Source: Oscillatoria princeps RMCB-10 (GTDB lineage: Bacteria; Cyanobacteriota; Cyanobacteriia; Cyanobacteriales; Oscillatoriaceae). Taken from it: a stretch of 64,000 nt of DNA. The DNA is taken from contig JAHHHT010000039.1 in assembly GCA_019359235.1 (NCBI GenBank), positions 1 to 64,000 on the forward strand. Reading direction: 5' to 3'. The notes beneath the pieces were generated by a model. It was given only the letters and a program-made list of their open reading frames with translations. It did no database searches and was not told the DNA's origin. This document shows positions 45,476 to 53,520 of the stretch, piece after piece. The position numbers and the translations under genes are program-made. The stretch's first letter is position 1, and every line of letters starts with the position of its first letter.

Positions 45476-46330
45476 ATGCCCTCCCCCACAAAAATCCAAA
45501 GCATCTACACCGATGGAGCCTGCACCGGCAACCCCGGCCCCGGCGGCTGGGGAGTCGTCATTTGCTACGATGACGGCTCCACCCGAGAACTCGGCGGACG
45601 CGAGCCCAAAACCACCAACAACCGCATGGAAATGCAAGCCGCCATCGCCGGCCTGGAATTCCTCAAAAGAGCCGGTCAAAACGAACCCGTCACCCTCTAC
45701 ACCGACAGCGAATACCTGAAAAACGGCATCACCCAGTGGATTAAAGGCTGGAAAAAGAAAAACTGGATAAGCTCCACCGGCAAACCCGTCCTCAACCAAG
45801 ACCTTTGGGAAACCCTCGACCGGCTCAACTCCCGACAAATCCAATGGCTGCACGTCCGGGCTCACGCCGGCAACTTTTACAACGAACGCTGCGACGCGAT
45901 CGCCCGCGCCTTTTCCCTCGGACAGACCCCATCCCTGAAACAGCCGCCAGAAGCCGGTGCGATTGGTTCAGCACTCACTGACGGCGCTGTTAACAAAACG
46001 ATACAATCCAATTTTGTACTTTCTGACTTTTCCCCCTCGGATGTGGCCATGACTGACTCCAATGCCCCCCTTACTGCTGAATCCCCCGAAAACTTGCCTC
46101 GCGAAGTCAGGGTCACTCAACTGCGCGATTTGGTAGAAACCCTGCGCATCGCCGATGAAATCGCCGCAAAACGCTATTTGATCACCAGCTCCGAACTCGC
46201 AGATTTGATGGATGTCAACGCCAGCGCCGTCACCAGCCGGGGCGACAACTGGGTCTGGCGCAACTGGATTGTCTCGCGAGTGCGGCGCGAGGGCAATCAA
46301 ATCCTCTGGCAGCTTGAACGAGTGGATTAA
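45476..46330 (+). CDS. rnhA: Ribonuclease HI with C-terminal extension
   Basis: A 284-residue protein. Residues 1-150 are RNase HI, which cuts RNA in RNA-DNA hybrids. The four acidic catalytic residues are visible: D13 (YTDGACTGNPGPGGWG), E52 (RMEMQAAIAGLE), D77 (YTDSEY) and D140 (NERCDAIA). The conserved His in HVRAHAG is present. A variable linker follows, then a C-terminal domain (about 205-284: LRDLVETLRIADEIAAKRYL, SSELADLMDVNASAV, WRNWIVSRVRREGNQILWQL) that looks like a small winged-helix domain. This extension replaces the N-terminal hybrid-binding domain of some RNases H; its role is inferred to be nucleic-acid binding. The start is just 52 bp after the cassette-2 gene. Confidence 0.88.
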   Translation: MPSPTKIQSIYTDGACTGNPGPGGWGVVICYDDGSTRELGGREPKTTNNRMEMQAAIAGLEFLKRAGQNEPVTLYTDSEYLKNGITQWIKGWKKKNWISSTGKPVLNQDLWETLDRLNSRQIQWLHVRAHAGNFYNERCDAIARAFSLGQTPSLKQPPEAGAIGSALTDGAVNKTIQSNFVLSDFSPSDVAMTDSNAPLTAESPENLPREVRVTQLRDLVETLRIADEIAAKRYLITSSELADLMDVNASAVTSRGDNWVWRNWIVSRVRREGNQILWQLERVD

Positions 46331-46389
46331 ATCCTCGTTTCTGGTTCTCAAACCCTCGCATTCGCGCAATTCAACATGTTTATTTCAAC

Positions 46390-46453
46390 CGCAGATAAAC
46401 GCAGATAAACGCAGATAATAGCGGCTCAGCATCTGCGTGAATCTGCGTGAATT
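46390..46453. repeat. CGCAGATAAA tandem and inverted repeat
   Basis: Three GCAGATAAA/AACGCAGAT units are followed by inverted copies ATCTGCGTGA ATCTGCGTGA, forming a hairpin of about 60 bp between rnhA and the convergent cruG. This is a common cyanobacterial short repeat type. Confidence 0.7.
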
Positions 46454-46502
46454 TTCGGTTGACATGAGACTCGTTTGGGTGGGAGAGATACGGCGAATTA
46501 TT

Positions 46503-47684
46503 TCACCCATAATTTCGCCCGCGCCACTGAGTGGGTCGCCTGATGGCAGAGAGGAAAATTCGCACCACCGCCAGCGGGTCAGCCAGAGGAGAAAGCCAGA
46601 ACACCCAGCCGGCGCGAGCTTGTGTGCGGTCATAAGACGGGGCGATGGCAAAATTCAAAGCAAACCGAACCGCCAGCAGAAATAAATTCAACTCTAATAA
46701 GAAGACAGGGGGAGAGGGGGAAAAGGAGAGCTCTGGAGATAGCAGAAAACTGAGGGCGACCGGCACAGGCATTCCCTGAACCGCCAGCAGCAGCCACAAA
46801 TCGCCCCAAATCTGCCCCGGTGAGGAGGCGTCCTTGAGGTCGAGCGAGCGCCCCCACTCGCGCCAAGTCTCAGCTGCGCCTTCGTACATCCGCACTTTCA
46901 GCAGCTTCGCCCCATCGAGGAAGCCGACTTTAAATCCCTGCGCCGCTGCATTCCGCGCCAGCGTCACGTCATCGCAAAAGGAATTGCTGGCGCTGCTGTA
47001 GCCGCCGAGCTGCGCCAGAACCGATCGGCGCGTCAGGAAACACTGGCCATTGGCCATCACCCGTTCTGGGCCGGTGCTGGGTGTGCCGGTGGGGCCAAAG
47101 CGGTAGACGAGGGTGAGCAGGAGTGCCGGTTGCAGCCACAACTCGCCCGGATATTTGAGGATAAATTGCGGCGAGAGGGAAACCATGTCATAGCCTTCCG
47201 CAAGAGCGGTTTTGATCAAACCGGCAGCCAAACCGGGATGCGGCTGGGTGTCGGCATCAATGCCCAGAACCCACTGACTCGCTTCGGAACTGTGGGTGAA
47301 GCCGGTGTGCAGCGCCCAGGGGCGACCCACCCAGCCCGGGGGCAAAGGGTCATCCTCTATTAAGCGAAACCGGGGATCTTTGGAGCCGGCAGCTTTTACG
47401 AGTTCCTGGGTGCCGTCTCGGGAGCGGCTGTCCACGACAATAATTTCCCGGACTTCGTAGCTTTGCCTGGTCAAGCCGGCCAGTGTTGGGCCAATTCGCT
47501 CAGCCTCATTGAGGGTGGGGACGACCACACTGACTGCGCCCAGCAAGTCTGGGGCTGGCGGTTGGGGTTCTGCGGGAGGCTTGCGGCTGGGCCCTTTGAG
47601 CAGCCGCGACATTAAAATAGCGACTGCCGGCAGCTGGAGCAGCAGCAATCCCAGGGCTAGTCCACTCGTTAATGTTTCAGTCAA
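46503..47684 (-). CDS. cruG: Carotenoid 2-O-glycosyltransferase-like GT2 (CruG)
   Basis: A GT2 enzyme of about 393 residues that, next to cruF, is expected to glycosylate the 2'-hydroxyl of myxol-type carotenoids. Features: an N-terminal helix (LALGLLLLQLPAVAILMSRL), VSVVVPTLNEAERIGPTLAG, IIVVDSRSRDGTQEL, a GIDADTQPHPG motif, MANGQCFLTRRSVL, SFCDDVTLAR and C-terminal helices. The start is uncertain. A TTG at 47684 gives the start expected from the family (TETLTSGLALG). The frame stays open upstream to 47930, but that part reads through an AGAAACCCGGTTTCT repeat (47757-47826) and yields non-family sequence. An ATG at 47808 lies within the repeat. It is downstream of cruF on the same strand. 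Confidence 0.8.
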   Translation of the reverse strand: MTETLTSGLALGLLLLQLPAVAILMSRLLKGPSRKPPAEPQPPAPDLLGAVSVVVPTLNEAERIGPTLAGLTRQSYEVREIIVVDSRSRDGTQELVKAAGSKDPRFRLIEDDPLPPGWVGRPWALHTGFTHSSEASQWVLGIDADTQPHPGLAAGLIKTALAEGYDMVSLSPQFILKYPGELWLQPALLLTLVYRFGPTGTPSTGPERVMANGQCFLTRRSVLAQLGGYSSASNSFCDDVTLARNAAAQGFKVGFLDGAKLLKVRMYEGAAETWREWGRSLDLKDASSPGQIWGDLWLLLAVQGMPVPVALSFLLSPELSFSPSPPVFLLELNLFLLAVRFALNFAIAPSYDRTQARAGWVFWLSPLADPLAVVRIFLSAIRRPTQWRGRNYG

Positions 47685-47756
47685 TTGTGTGCCAGGGGCG
47701 TGATTTTGTGTGTGGGGCAAATACAGGTGGGGTGGGTCAAGTGCTGGTTTTTGGGG

Positions 47757-47826
47757 TTGAGAAACCGGGTTTCTTTGCCACAATCCACTGTTAATTGCGA
47801 GCTTCATTTCCAGAGAAACCCGGTTT
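47757..47826. repeat. AGAAACCGGGTTTCT inverted pair at the cruG 5' end
   Basis: GAGAAACCGGGTTTCTTTGC and GAGAAACCCGGTTTCTGG flank a spacer of about 35 bp, the same unit layout as the 81-bp array at 31542. It has been inserted between cruF and the conserved part of cruG and is translatable in the cruG frame. Confidence 0.75.
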
Positions 47827-47931
47827 CTGGGATGACTTGACTTGAGAGCTAGGTGGTGCAGGTGGCTCTTGTGAGTCCCGAGGGACTGAAATTTCAGCCA
47901 CCGCCACACCCGGGCGGGTGTCCGCCACAAG

Positions 47932-48843
47932 TTACAGGGGGGCCACCGGAATTTTAGCAGTGATGGCGGCGGGTTGTTCAGGAGCGCTGGCTGTGGGAGC
48001 AGGTTTGGCCACCCACCACAGAGCCACGGCGGGAACCACGCCCAGCAGCACGCTGAGGGCGGTGGGAATCCAGAACCGGGTGTCCAGAGCGACTACGGTT
48101 ATAATGGCACCGAAGGCAAAGTTTACCAAATAAACGGTGAGGGGTAAATTCAGCTGCCGGCGAGACAGCGCAACCGGAGACTTGCCCCAAAGTAAGGCTC
48201 CCACGCTCATAAACACTGCGCCGGTGCCCAGCCACCCCGCCAAGTTGCGGTAGGGCATGCCAAAGAATGCTCCCGTTTCCTGAAATTCCCAGAAAGGAAA
48301 GGCGGTTTGGCTCATGGCTGGGTCGAGCACGAAGTCCCAGGCGGTGAGGAGTGCGGCACCCAGGGCAATCGCGCCAATTTGGCGCACCCAACCGGGGATG
48401 CCGGTTTTCTCCAAACCGGCACGGGCGAGAAGATAGCAGGCTAGTCCGACATAAAACCAAGATAGGGGAATGGTGAAGGGCACCAAACCCGCGATTTTAT
48501 AGCCCAAGCCACTCAGGTAGTGGTAGTGGCCAAAGGGAAAGCCGGTGCTGGTTCCCAGCAGTTCGCTCCCCAGAGACAGGAAAACCGCCGGCACCATGAA
48601 CGTCAGCCACAGCCGCAGCCCCAGCTGCCGGTAGGCATAAATCGCCACCGCTGCCGCGCCCAAGATGATATGGACTACCCCACCCCCAGCCATACCCCAC
48701 CGGAAAAGGGTCTGGCCCGATGGCGGTAAGTTCACGATAAATTCGGGATGGGGCAGAACCAGCAGCAGCCCAGCCAGTCCAAAGCCCATTGCCGCAATAT
48801 GGCCAATCAGGCAGGAGCGCTCGGCAGTCATCAGTAGCTTCAT
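47932..48843 (-). CDS. cruF: Gamma-carotene 1'-hydroxylase (hydratase) CruF
   Basis: A 303-residue membrane protein with about seven or eight helices. CruF adds water across the 1',2' double bond of gamma-carotene-type substrates in the myxoxanthophyll pathway. Conserved segments include FRWGMAGGGVVHIILG, GSELLGTSTGFPFGHYHY, PFTIPLSWFYVGLACY, AWDFVLDPAMS and FWEFQETGAFFGMPYRNLAG. The His/Asp/Glu residues in the membrane segments resemble those of the CrtC-like/CruF group. The start ATG at 48843 has AAGGAG four bases upstream. It is followed by cruG, the same pair found in other cyanobacteria. Confidence 0.88.
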   Translation of the reverse strand: MKLLMTAERSCLIGHIAAMGFGLAGLLLVLPHPEFIVNLPPSGQTLFRWGMAGGGVVHIILGAAAVAIYAYRQLGLRLWLTFMVPAVFLSLGSELLGTSTGFPFGHYHYLSGLGYKIAGLVPFTIPLSWFYVGLACYLLARAGLEKTGIPGWVRQIGAIALGAALLTAWDFVLDPAMSQTAFPFWEFQETGAFFGMPYRNLAGWLGTGAVFMSVGALLWGKSPVALSRRQLNLPLTVYLVNFAFGAIITVVALDTRFWIPTALSVLLGVVPAVALWWVAKPAPTASAPEQPAAITAKIPVAPL

Positions 48844-49019
48844 GAAACTCCTTACAGAAATATGAAATTGGCATAGCGCTTCTTATAAGTTTACAAATGT
48901 TTATGAAAAATCTCTTTGTCAGGGTAGGTTTTGTTTCAGATTTTCTGCTACAGCTGGCGCGGTCGTTGCTCCGTCGCGTCGGGGCGGAGGGCGGGGGAGA
49001 GAAATTTAACATTTAAACC

Positions 49020-49048
49020 TTGACAATAATATACGTCTGCCATATAAT
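49020..49048 (+). promoter_or_regulatory. Perfect sigma-70 consensus promoter
   Basis: TTGACA at 49020-49025, exactly 17 bp, and TATAAT at 49043-49048. The predicted leader of about 130 nt before the CofE-like gene can fold: GGGCCGCC (about 49127-49134) can pair with GGCGGC (49168-49173), enclosing CACCCGG...GGGG. The leader could be a structured 5' UTR or a small RNA. The rest of the 48844-49185 spacer shows nothing else. Confidence 0.7.
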
Positions 49049-49185
49049 AGCGCCGCTCGTCTGCCTTTGAGAATTCCCGGGCATCCGGACGTGACCGCGA
49101 AGTAATAGACTAAACCAAGGCAAGGGCCGCCGATGTTAGCTCACCCGGAAAGGATGGGGATTGTTAGGCGGCTTGTGTAAACTAT

Positions 49186-50385
49186 TTGGAGAATTGGGTA
49201 AAGGCTGTGGCGATCGCAGAAACTGTGGGAATTGGTGTGGGAGCGGCTGCCCTGTTGCTGGGTGCCGGTGGGCTGGCCTTAGAGTTGCAGTACCGCCGGC
49301 GTCCGGGTAACGATCTGGAACTGACTCCCGGCGAGTGGAAACTAGAGGTTTGCGAGCCCGACCGGTATCTGTTAGTTGGACTGATGGAGTTCCGCAACCG
49401 GACGAAGAGCTTAGAGATTATGCTCCCCTCCGTGACTGTAGATGTGAGCCTGCTGTCCAAAGGAAGTCTGGAGGGCGTCAAAACCCGCACCAAAGTCGTT
49501 CCCCTGCACAAGGAGGAACCTGCACGAGAGGATGACTACTGGTTTGCCTACATTGTCAAGACGGGCAAAACCACTCAAATGAAAGTGGCCGTCGAGATTA
49601 AGGGGGCAGACCTCAGCCAGGTGCACACCGCCTGGATTCGGGTCAGCTACGTCACCTACGGGCCAGGGGGGCGAGTTCCCAAGGTGCGCCATGTGGTGGT
49701 TCCCCTGAAATATCCCGATGCGAGTGTCCCGGGGAGGTGGCGCACGACGCCCGTCGCGGACGTGATGCCGGTGAAAACCCACTTGCTCACCCAACTCGAC
49801 GAGCCGGCAGAAATCGTCAAGCGCTATGTTTTGCCCCACGCGCAGAAGGGGGATATCGTTACGATTGCCGAGTCGCCCGTGGCCATCATGCAGGGCCGGT
49901 TTATCGACCCCACCACCATCAAACCCGGATTTGTGGCCAAACGGCTGTGCTACTTCTTCATGCCTACGTCCAGTTTGGCGACCGCTTGCGGGATGCAGAG
50001 CTTGGTGGATCTTGTTGGGCCAATGCGGGTGGTATTCGCATTTGTCGCGGGGTCACTGGCCAAAGTCCTGCTGCGCAAACCGGGAGTTTTTTACCAGCTT
50101 GCCGGTGAGCAAGCCAGGCTGATAGACGACGTTACCGGCACCCTGCCGCCTTACGACCAGTTTATCGTTCTCGGACCAGACAATCCCCAGCAGGTGGTAG
50201 AAGAAATTAAGGAAAAGACGGGACTGTCTGCAGCGATTGTAGATGTGAATGATTTGAAAGCGGTTAAGATACTGGCAGCAACCGGTGATATTACACCGGC
50301 TGTGTTAGAGGAAGCGTTAAGAAGCAATCCAGCTGGGAATGCTAACGAGCAAACGCCGGTGGTGCTGATCCGGCCCAATCCGTAG
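49186..50385 (+). CDS. CofE-like F420-0:gamma-glutamyl ligase family protein (cyanobacterial type)
   Basis: A 399-residue protein. The N-terminus has a hydrophobic helix (ETVGIGVGAAALLLGAGGLA) followed by a beta-rich domain (about 35-180). The C-terminal half (about 195-385) carries the CofE-like fold: VKTHLLTQLDEPAEIVKRYV, DIVTIAESPVAIMQGRF, IKPGFVAKRLCYFFMP, CGMQSLVDLVGP, a FIVLGPDNPQQVVEEI strand-helix and DVNDLKAVKILAAT. Cyanobacterial members are annotated as coenzyme F420-0 ligase although not all hosts make F420, so the true substrate is open. The start is read as TTG 49186; GTG 49207 is an alternative and neither has a strong site. A degraded second copy lies at 53521. Confidence 0.75.
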   Translation: MENWVKAVAIAETVGIGVGAAALLLGAGGLALELQYRRRPGNDLELTPGEWKLEVCEPDRYLLVGLMEFRNRTKSLEIMLPSVTVDVSLLSKGSLEGVKTRTKVVPLHKEEPAREDDYWFAYIVKTGKTTQMKVAVEIKGADLSQVHTAWIRVSYVTYGPGGRVPKVRHVVVPLKYPDASVPGRWRTTPVADVMPVKTHLLTQLDEPAEIVKRYVLPHAQKGDIVTIAESPVAIMQGRFIDPTTIKPGFVAKRLCYFFMPTSSLATACGMQSLVDLVGPMRVVFAFVAGSLAKVLLRKPGVFYQLAGEQARLIDDVTGTLPPYDQFIVLGPDNPQQVVEEIKEKTGLSAAIVDVNDLKAVKILAATGDITPAVLEEALRSNPAGNANEQTPVVLIRPNP

Positions 50386-50469
50386 GGGTTAGTCTGGCAT
50401 TTGCCGGTGGAACCCCACCCAACCCCCTCGTAGCGGGTGGGGGGAACCAAGAATCCCCTCACCCCCCAG

Positions 50470-50643
50470 CCCCCTCTCCCACAGGGGGCTTCTGTTTACA
50501 CACAAATCCCCAGTCATGCCAATTTTCCATGTTTCGCCGGGGGTAGGGTGCGTTCCCTCTTAGGGAACGCACCCTACGAGTCACACGCTGTTGCCCGTGC
50601 CCAAGATGTGTATAAACGGTAGCCCACAAGGGGAGAGGGGGGG
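50470..50643. mobile_element. MITE-like element (CCCCTCTCCCC type), copy 2
   Basis: Left end CCCCCTCTCCCACAGGGGGC, then TGTTTACACACAAATCCCCA, GTCATGCCAATTTTCCATGT, the palindrome GTAGGGTGCGTTCCCT/AGGGAACGCACCCTAC, AAGATGTGTATAAACGGTAG and right end CCCACAAGGGGAGAGGGG. The ends are inverted (TTTACACACA against TGTGTATAAA). It matches the element at 25121. Confidence 0.75.
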
Positions 50644-50661
50644 CAAAAAGGGGAGAGGCGG

Positions 50662-50778
50662 GTTTCAATCCCGTTGCCGGGATTCAGCTGGCCACAAATA
50701 TTCTTCTCCTGCCCCCAACTGCCCCCTGCTGAAATCATTATCGCATTCATTGGGGCAGATTTGCACAATCCGGGATGA
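50662..50778. repeat. Dispersed element with ATCCCG/CGGGAT hairpin, copy 2
   Basis: GTTTCAATCCCGTTGCCGGG, ATTCAGCTGGCC, TCTTCTCCTGCCCCC and GAAATCATTATCGCATTCAT occur in the same order as at 12427. Two AGAAACCAGGTTTCT-type palindromes follow at 50801-50834. Confidence 0.65.
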
Positions 50779-50836
50779 TCCCCCCGACTTTACCCAGAAC
50801 AGAAACCAGGTTTCTTTGAGAAACCTGGTTTCTAGT

Positions 50837-50953
50837 TATAGCGGTTCTCAGATTGATGTATTATGGCCCATAAACCAATTTTCGTAGGGGCGGTGCCCCC
50901 GTGCCCGCCCCAACCGAATTTCTCCGTAGCGCACTAATTTGAGAAACGCTATA
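50837..50953. mobile_element. MITE-like element, copy B (TATAGCGGTTCTCA ends) with nested REP
   Basis: A 117-bp element with ends TATAGCGGTTCTCAG and TTGAGAAACGCTATA. It contains TTATGGCCCATAA and a REP hairpin in the orientation opposite to that of copy A. No gene. Confidence 0.75.
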
Positions 50954-50988
50954 GTCAAGTTTTGCCCCTCAAGTTCCTGCGCCTTCTA

Positions 50989-51322
50989 GAGACGGGACAT
51001 GCCCTTGTCTCTACCAAGTCATGGAGCTCCGAGCTCGGACGATGGAGCTCCGAGCTCGGACGATGGAGCTCAGAGCTCGACCGATGGAGTTCCGAGCTCG
51101 ACCGATGGAGTTCAGAGCTCGGACGATGGAGCTCCGAGCTCGGACGATGGAGTTCAGAGCTCGGACGATGGAGTTCAGAGCTCGGACGATGGAGTTCAGA
51201 GCTCGACCGATGGAGCTCCGAACTCGACCGATGGAACTCCGAACTCGACCGATGGAGCTCCGAGCTCGACCGATGGAGTTCCGAGCTCGACACTTGTAGA
51301 GACAAGGGCATGTCGCGTCTCT
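50989..51322. repeat. 21-bp satellite inside an inverted repeat
   Basis: About 13 tandem 21-bp units (GATGGAGCTCCGAGCTCGGAC and variants) at 51021-51289. Each unit contains overlapping palindromes (GGAGCTCC and CCGAGCTCGG). The array is bracketed by GAGACGGGACATGCCCTTGT (50989) and ACAAGGGCATGTCGCGTCTC (51303), an inverted repeat. As 21 is a multiple of three and the unit has no stop codon, all six frames stay open; no protein is proposed. Confidence 0.85.
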
Positions 51323-51417
51323 CACTCAGCTCGACCGGCAACAGCTACGCCTCTCGGATTCTCCCACGGCGCGGTCGCTCTCTGGCGTTGCGTTCTAAAT
51401 ATCATACCAAGTTGAGA

Positions 51418-51535
51418 TATAGCGGTTCTCAGTTGGATTAACTATGGCCTAGGAACCCGGAAGGGGCGGGCACGGGGGCACCGCCCCTACGAAACCGGGT
51501 TTCTCAGTACCTCACAAAGGATCAGAAACGCTATA
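51418..51535. mobile_element. MITE-like element, copy C with two nested palindromes
   Basis: Ends TATAGCGGTTCTCAGTTGG and CAGAAACGCTATA. Inside, a REP hairpin (about 51460-51491) lies within split AACCCGG...CCGGGTTTCT arms, so a REP seems to have inserted into the hairpin carried by copy D. The flank CAGTACCTCACAAAGGAT matches copy D. Confidence 0.75.
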
Positions 51536-51573
51536 TATGAAAAACGCTAGAGCTGCTGATTGGTAGGGGCGGG

Positions 51574-52107
51574 CTAACCCCCGACTAAGGTTACTCTGTT
51601 TCCGCCAAGCTGCTTTGCTTCCCTGTACATAGCGAGATCGGCAGCTTGCAGCAAAGAATCTAAAGTTGTCCCGTGCTGCGGATATAAAGCGAGCGCACAA
51701 GAGACTGTTAGGGATACATCCACATACGTAGGGGACTCAGAGCCGGCCAGACGAACTGGACGGGACAGTTTCTGGTTAGAAAACTCAACCTCTACTCTTT
51801 TCCTAATTTGTTCAGCCATTTCGGCGGCGGTCTGCAAATTCACTTCCATCAGCAGAGCGAACTCATCTCCCCCAATCCGAAACACTTCGCTATTCGGGCA
51901 CACACTCGAAATGATTTTGGGGATTTGCTGGATAAATTTGTCGGCTTCAAAAAACCCGAAGTTTTGATTGGCCCAGGCTAAGCCATCAATGTCTATCAAA
52001 AGCACACTTATTTGAATATCGGATTTGCGGGCTAGTTTAAAAAACTCTTCATCAAGATGAGGTTTGAGCCGCAGTCCAGTTATCAAATCCCGTTTTGGAA
52101 AATTCAT
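51574..52107 (-). CDS. Stand-alone GGDEF diguanylate cyclase
   Basis: A 177-residue protein that is a GGDEF domain without an attached sensor. The active-site motif is intact at residues 79-83 (VFRIGGDEFALLM). Also present are LLIDIDGLAWANQNFGF (metal-binding Asp) and the C-terminal AADLAMYREAKQLGGNRV. It should make cyclic di-GMP from two GTP. No RxxD inhibitory site is seen upstream of GGDEF. With so short an N-terminus (MNFPKRDLITGLRLKPHLDE) it must rely on other proteins for dimerisation or signal input. AGGAG lies about twelve bases before the ATG. It is surrounded by repeat-dense DNA and has no operon partners. Confidence 0.85.
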   Translation of the reverse strand: MNFPKRDLITGLRLKPHLDEEFFKLARKSDIQISVLLIDIDGLAWANQNFGFFEADKFIQQIPKIISSVCPNSEVFRIGGDEFALLMEVNLQTAAEMAEQIRKRVEVEFSNQKLSRPVRLAGSESPTYVDVSLTVSCALALYPQHGTTLDSLLQAADLAMYREAKQLGGNRVTLVGG

Positions 52108-52286
52108 TGGTCGTTTGCTCCTGCAATCTTAGCAGCAAAGGCGTTTAGCTATTTACGACGCCACACAGCGCCTCAAATCGGACGGGGGAACATTCCAGGG
52201 GGAGAGCTGGCCACCTGTGGGAAAGAAAGTGCCGGCGAGGTGAGGCGGGGACGAGGGCAAAGGCACCACCTATGGTATATACCAGT

Positions 52287-52361
52287 TCTAAATGATTTGC
52301 GCAACCGCTGCGGGCCCAGAACCCCGGTTTCTTAAAGAAACCGGGGTTCTGAAATTTAGAC
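52287..52361. mobile_element. MITE-like element with GTCTAAAT ends, second copy
   Basis: Inverted relative to 24905-24993: TTCTAAATGATTTGCGCAAC, then the palindrome AGAACCCCGGTTTCTTAAAG with AAACCGGGGTTCT, then GAAATTTAGAC. Between 52362 and 52561 I see no gene. Confidence 0.7.
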
Positions 52362-52561
52362 GAAAGTTATTGACGACGCGCTATTTTTCAGAAAAAGGCA
52401 GCGCACCGGCACCCAGCAACAAAAAACCGGGGCATTGGCTCCCCGGCGATACAAGTAATTAGGAGTTAGAAAACAAGCGGAGACAACTGAATGGGCCAGG
52501 AGCGGATAGGGTTGAAGAGATTTTTTAGCTACTGGCTACCGGGGATTTCAAAACCTTTTGC

Positions 52562-52699
52562 TTAAACCAAGCGCATGAGAAACTCGGTGGCTTCGCTGTG
52601 TTCGCGCACTTCACACTTTTCGGGGCGGTACTCGGCAGCAGCTTTGGCAGTGGCGGCGAGGGCGGAGAAGATTTGGGATAGGCGGGTTGCGGTTTCCAT
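52562..52699 (-). CDS. Possible small protein (45 residues)
   Basis: An ATG at 52699 opens a 45-codon frame: METATRLSQIFSALAATAKA, then AEYRPEKCEVREHSEATEFL, ending MRLV. The composition is protein-like (helical start, charged middle, single Cys) and unlike the surrounding repeats. No good ribosome-binding site is seen and I do not recognise a family. It could be a true small protein or the remnant of a longer gene. The region from here to 53044 contains no other recognisable gene. Confidence 0.35.
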   Translation of the reverse strand: METATRLSQIFSALAATAKAAAEYRPEKCEVREHSEATEFLMRLV

Positions 52700-53044
52700 T
52701 GGATGCGCTCTGAACTCTATGCTTTAACTTTATGAGTTTCAAGGGAGCGCTCGGTTGTGCCGGTAGTGCGGTATCTGAACCGGCTCTGTTTGTCGCCACT
52801 CCCACCCCATCGCAGCGCCGGTTCTGGCGTTTGCCCCTGCGGACAGTTGGCCAAGTGGCACTGATGACCCCTTTTTCTGCCTCCAGTCCGCTACCGGCAC
52901 GCACCGGCAGCACCAGGGCGATCTCTTGCGATACAGCTGACGGTGCTGGCGCGCCGGTGAGGTGCGAGGATGGCACTGGCGCGGCGCTGAGGGAGCGGAA
53001 AACTTAGCAACCTTCGCGACTTTGAAGAAACACAGCGTTTCTCA

Positions 53045-53141
53045 TATAGCGGTTCTCAGTTGGATGAAGTGCGCATCCAGAACCCGGTTTCTTAAAGAAA
53101 CCGGGTTTCTCACTACCTCACAAAGGATGAGAATCGCTATA
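53045..53141. mobile_element. MITE-like element, copy D with nested AGAAACC palindrome
   Basis: A 97-bp element: TATAGCGGTTCTCAGTTGGA, internal AACCCGGTTTCTTAAAGAAA CCGGGTTTCT, CACTACCTCACAAAGGATG and end AGAATCGCTATA. It has the same ends as copies A-C but carries the AGAAACC hairpin and no REP. Further on, about 53180-53212, a GAGACGCGATAAACCCTTGT block resembles the arms of the satellite at 50989. Confidence 0.75.
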
Positions 53142-53520
53142 TCAGTGCGGTACATTTTTCGCGAGAAGCACTCCATCGGGGAGGGGAGACGCGATAAACC
53201 CTTGTCTCTACAAGAAAATTCTGCGTTCTGCCGGTGTCGCGTCCCCACAGCCGGTTTGGGCTACCATTTTTCTGCCCATCTGTACCATCACCAATAGAGA
53301 ACCGCTATAGCAGTTCTAAATTCTTTGTGAGAGCCCTCTCGGTTTTCTTTCCTTGGCGAACAGGCGCGTCTTGGCGGTTTATAAAAAAAAGGCACAACGG
53401 AGACACACCGGCAAATCCCATCTGGCTCCCTTCTTAAATTAGCCCCACTCAGCACCGGCGAAAGTTTGTCGAGCGTGAATGTCCAATCGCCTGGAATTTA
53501 GCAAAAATTGTCCGCGCCCG

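Noticed and set aside
51021-51299. Proteins made of MELRART or SSELHRS repeats
   Set aside because: The 21-bp satellite is open in all six frames. No ribosome-binding site or flanking coding sequence supports translation.
52732-53007. 91-codon frame between repeats
   Set aside because: No recognisable domain and no good ribosome-binding site. The composition is typical of random GC-rich frames.
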